Positions 63,300 to 64,000 of a DNA stretch of 64,000 nucleotides are shown piece after piece. Origin of the DNA: Devosia submarina. GTDB lineage: Bacteria; Pseudomonadota; Alphaproteobacteria; Rhizobiales; Devosiaceae. Both the position numbers and the translations under genes were made by a program. How positions within the stretch are numbered: the first letter of the stretch is position 1; every line of letters starts with the position of its first letter. The notes under the pieces were generated by a model, which was not told where the DNA came from, made no database searches, and was given only the letters and a program-made list of their open reading frames with translations. The DNA lies in contig NZ_PYWB01000003.1 in NCBI RefSeq assembly GCF_003056345.1, positions 186,001 to 250,000 on the forward strand, in the 5' to 3' direction.

Positions 63300-63764
63300 T
63301 CAATCCTGATGGGAACGTGCCCACGCCTTGTATAAGGGAGTGCGATCCGCGGCGCCCTTGGTGAAGTTGACAAGGTCAACGTCCATCTCGACCCAGGACG
63401 CCTTGCTATCTGTCCAGATATTGCCGACCGGGGCGGCCCAGTCGAGATCGTCCAGTGTTCCGGCGCGAACGATCTTGATGCCAGGGGCAGGCGGGTCGTT
63501 CCAGATCCAGTTGCGGCAATGTGCACAAAAGTTCATGCGGATGAAATTGCCACTGTCGGCAAGACGATCATAGTGCACGGTGTGCCCGCTGATGCGTTCG
63601 AAACTGTGATCCGCAACAACCATGGACATGGACCAACCCGCACCCGAATAGCGCTGACAATCCTTGCAATGACAATTGTAGACGCTGAGCGGGCTGTGCA
63701 TCAGCCGATAGCGAACAGCGCCACATTGGCAGCCGCCCTCAACGGGAAAATCAGGCAAGCTCAT
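63300..63764 (-). CDS. GFA/CENP-V-family zinc protein
   Basis: The 154-residue product has the glutathione-dependent formaldehyde-activating enzyme (Gfa/CENP-V) pattern: GGCQCGAVRYR (C12, C14), YNCHCKDCQRYSG (C31, C33, C36) and NFCAHC, which bind zinc. The late SKASWVEMD is the conserved C-terminal motif of this family. Original function in formaldehyde activation is contested for most members. It is the first gene of a three-gene cluster with the UPF0303 and phzF genes, probably stress or detoxification related. Confidence 0.87.
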   Translation of the reverse strand: MSLPDFPVEGGCQCGAVRYRLMHSPLSVYNCHCKDCQRYSGAGWSMSMVVADHSFERISGHTVHYDRLADSGNFIRMNFCAHCRNWIWNDPPAPGIKIVRAGTLDDLDWAAPVGNIWTDSKASWVEMDVDLVNFTKGAADRTPLYKAWARSHQD

Positions 63765-63821
63765 CGCACCCCCCTCGCGACTCGAACAACATTTCCGCCG
63801 TGCTTGTAGCGCAGCTTGGCC

Positions 63822-63852
63822 CTAAACAAACAGGGGCCCCGAAGGACCCCTG
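63822..63852 (-). terminator. Terminator of ilvC
   Basis: Nine-base arms (one G-T pair) around a TTCG tetraloop, within 63831-63852, followed on the minus strand by TTTGTTT. It lies 20 bases after the ilvC stop. Confidence 0.85.
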
Positions 63853-63871
63853 CTCTATTCTGCCAATGGCT

Positions 63872-64000
63872 TTAGTTCTTGGCCTTGTCAACCAGCGCGC
63901 CAGCCTTGATCCAAGGCATCATGTCGCGCAGCTTTTCGCCAACTTCCTCGATCTGGTGCTCGTCATGGAGGCGACGGGTCGCCTTGAAGCGGGAACCGCC
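63872..64000 (-). CDS. ilvC: C-terminal part of ketol-acid reductoisomerase (cut by window edge)
   Basis: The last 42 codons are present. They read [20 protein letters not shown] and end [17 protein letters not shown], the standard IlvC C-terminus. IlvC converts acetolactate to dihydroxyisovalerate in valine, isoleucine and leucine synthesis. Its presence near leuA fits a branched-chain amino acid theme. The catalytic part lies beyond the window. Confidence 0.92.
   Translation of the reverse strand, partial: GGSRFKATRRLHDEHQIEEVGEKLRDMMPWIKAGALVDKAKN

Overview
The window looks like one chromosomal segment of an alphaproteobacterium of the order Hyphomicrobiales, plausibly Devosia or a close relative. 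This is inference from gene content and order: flbT/flaF, fliX divergent from flgI, a CtrA box, a growth-pole-ring-like giant protein, cysG-DUF2849-cysI-cysH, csgH-type curli genes and a generally high GC content. No prophage, insertion sequence, CRISPR array or plasmid gene was recognised. The most interesting parts are core-genome biology.

Positions 1-7517 hold a flagellar block. Reading left on the minus strand are fliL, fliM, a DUF6468-type gene and motE, then the start of an exported protein cut by the window edge. Reading right are flgF, flgG, flgA, flgH and a small glycine-rich membrane protein. Positions 7518-8304 carry only dispersed palindromic repeats. An M32 carboxypeptidase and an ABC-F protein follow. 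At 11778-13266 lies a small curli-like locus, with two curlin-repeat proteins flanking a csgH-like chaperone gene, and then dksA. A second flagellar block runs from 13900 to 23102: fliX, divergent flgI-flgJ-flgN, a hypothetical gene, flbT-flaF, and on the minus strand flgE-flgK-flgL. Sequence matches to sigma-54 promoters precede flgF, flgI and flgE, and a perfect CtrA box precedes fliX. This fits the Caulobacter-type flagellar hierarchy.

Positions 23328-29539 hold an uncharacterised P-loop ATPase, metA, a ycjX-ycjF-like pair, an EAL phosphodiesterase, an HxlR regulator and a ferredoxin. Positions 29611-36064 form an assimilatory sulfur region: a TrxR-type ferredoxin-NADP reductase, an APS reductase fused to a DUF934 domain, sulfite reductase, DUF2849 and siroheme synthase. 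Two similar 2Fe-2S ferredoxins flank it. A plausible electron path is NADPH to reductase to ferredoxin to sulfite reductase. A methyltransferase and prfC follow.

Positions 39547-45987 encode a single 2146-residue protein with two N-terminal membrane helices, a very long 11-residue-repeat helical region, a Pro-rich linker and a conserved C-terminus. This is the architecture of the Agrobacterium growth pole ring protein GPR. Beyond it are two paralogous MFS transporters, a metallophosphoesterase, a family 3 glycosidase, acsA, a GNAT protein, a flippase plus FemAB-like pair, a TerC-family protein, tRNA-Lys(CTT), an MscS channel, a HisC-like aminotransferase, leuA preceded by a leucine-rich leader peptide, a phzF/UPF0303/GFA cluster, and the 3' end of ilvC at the right edge.
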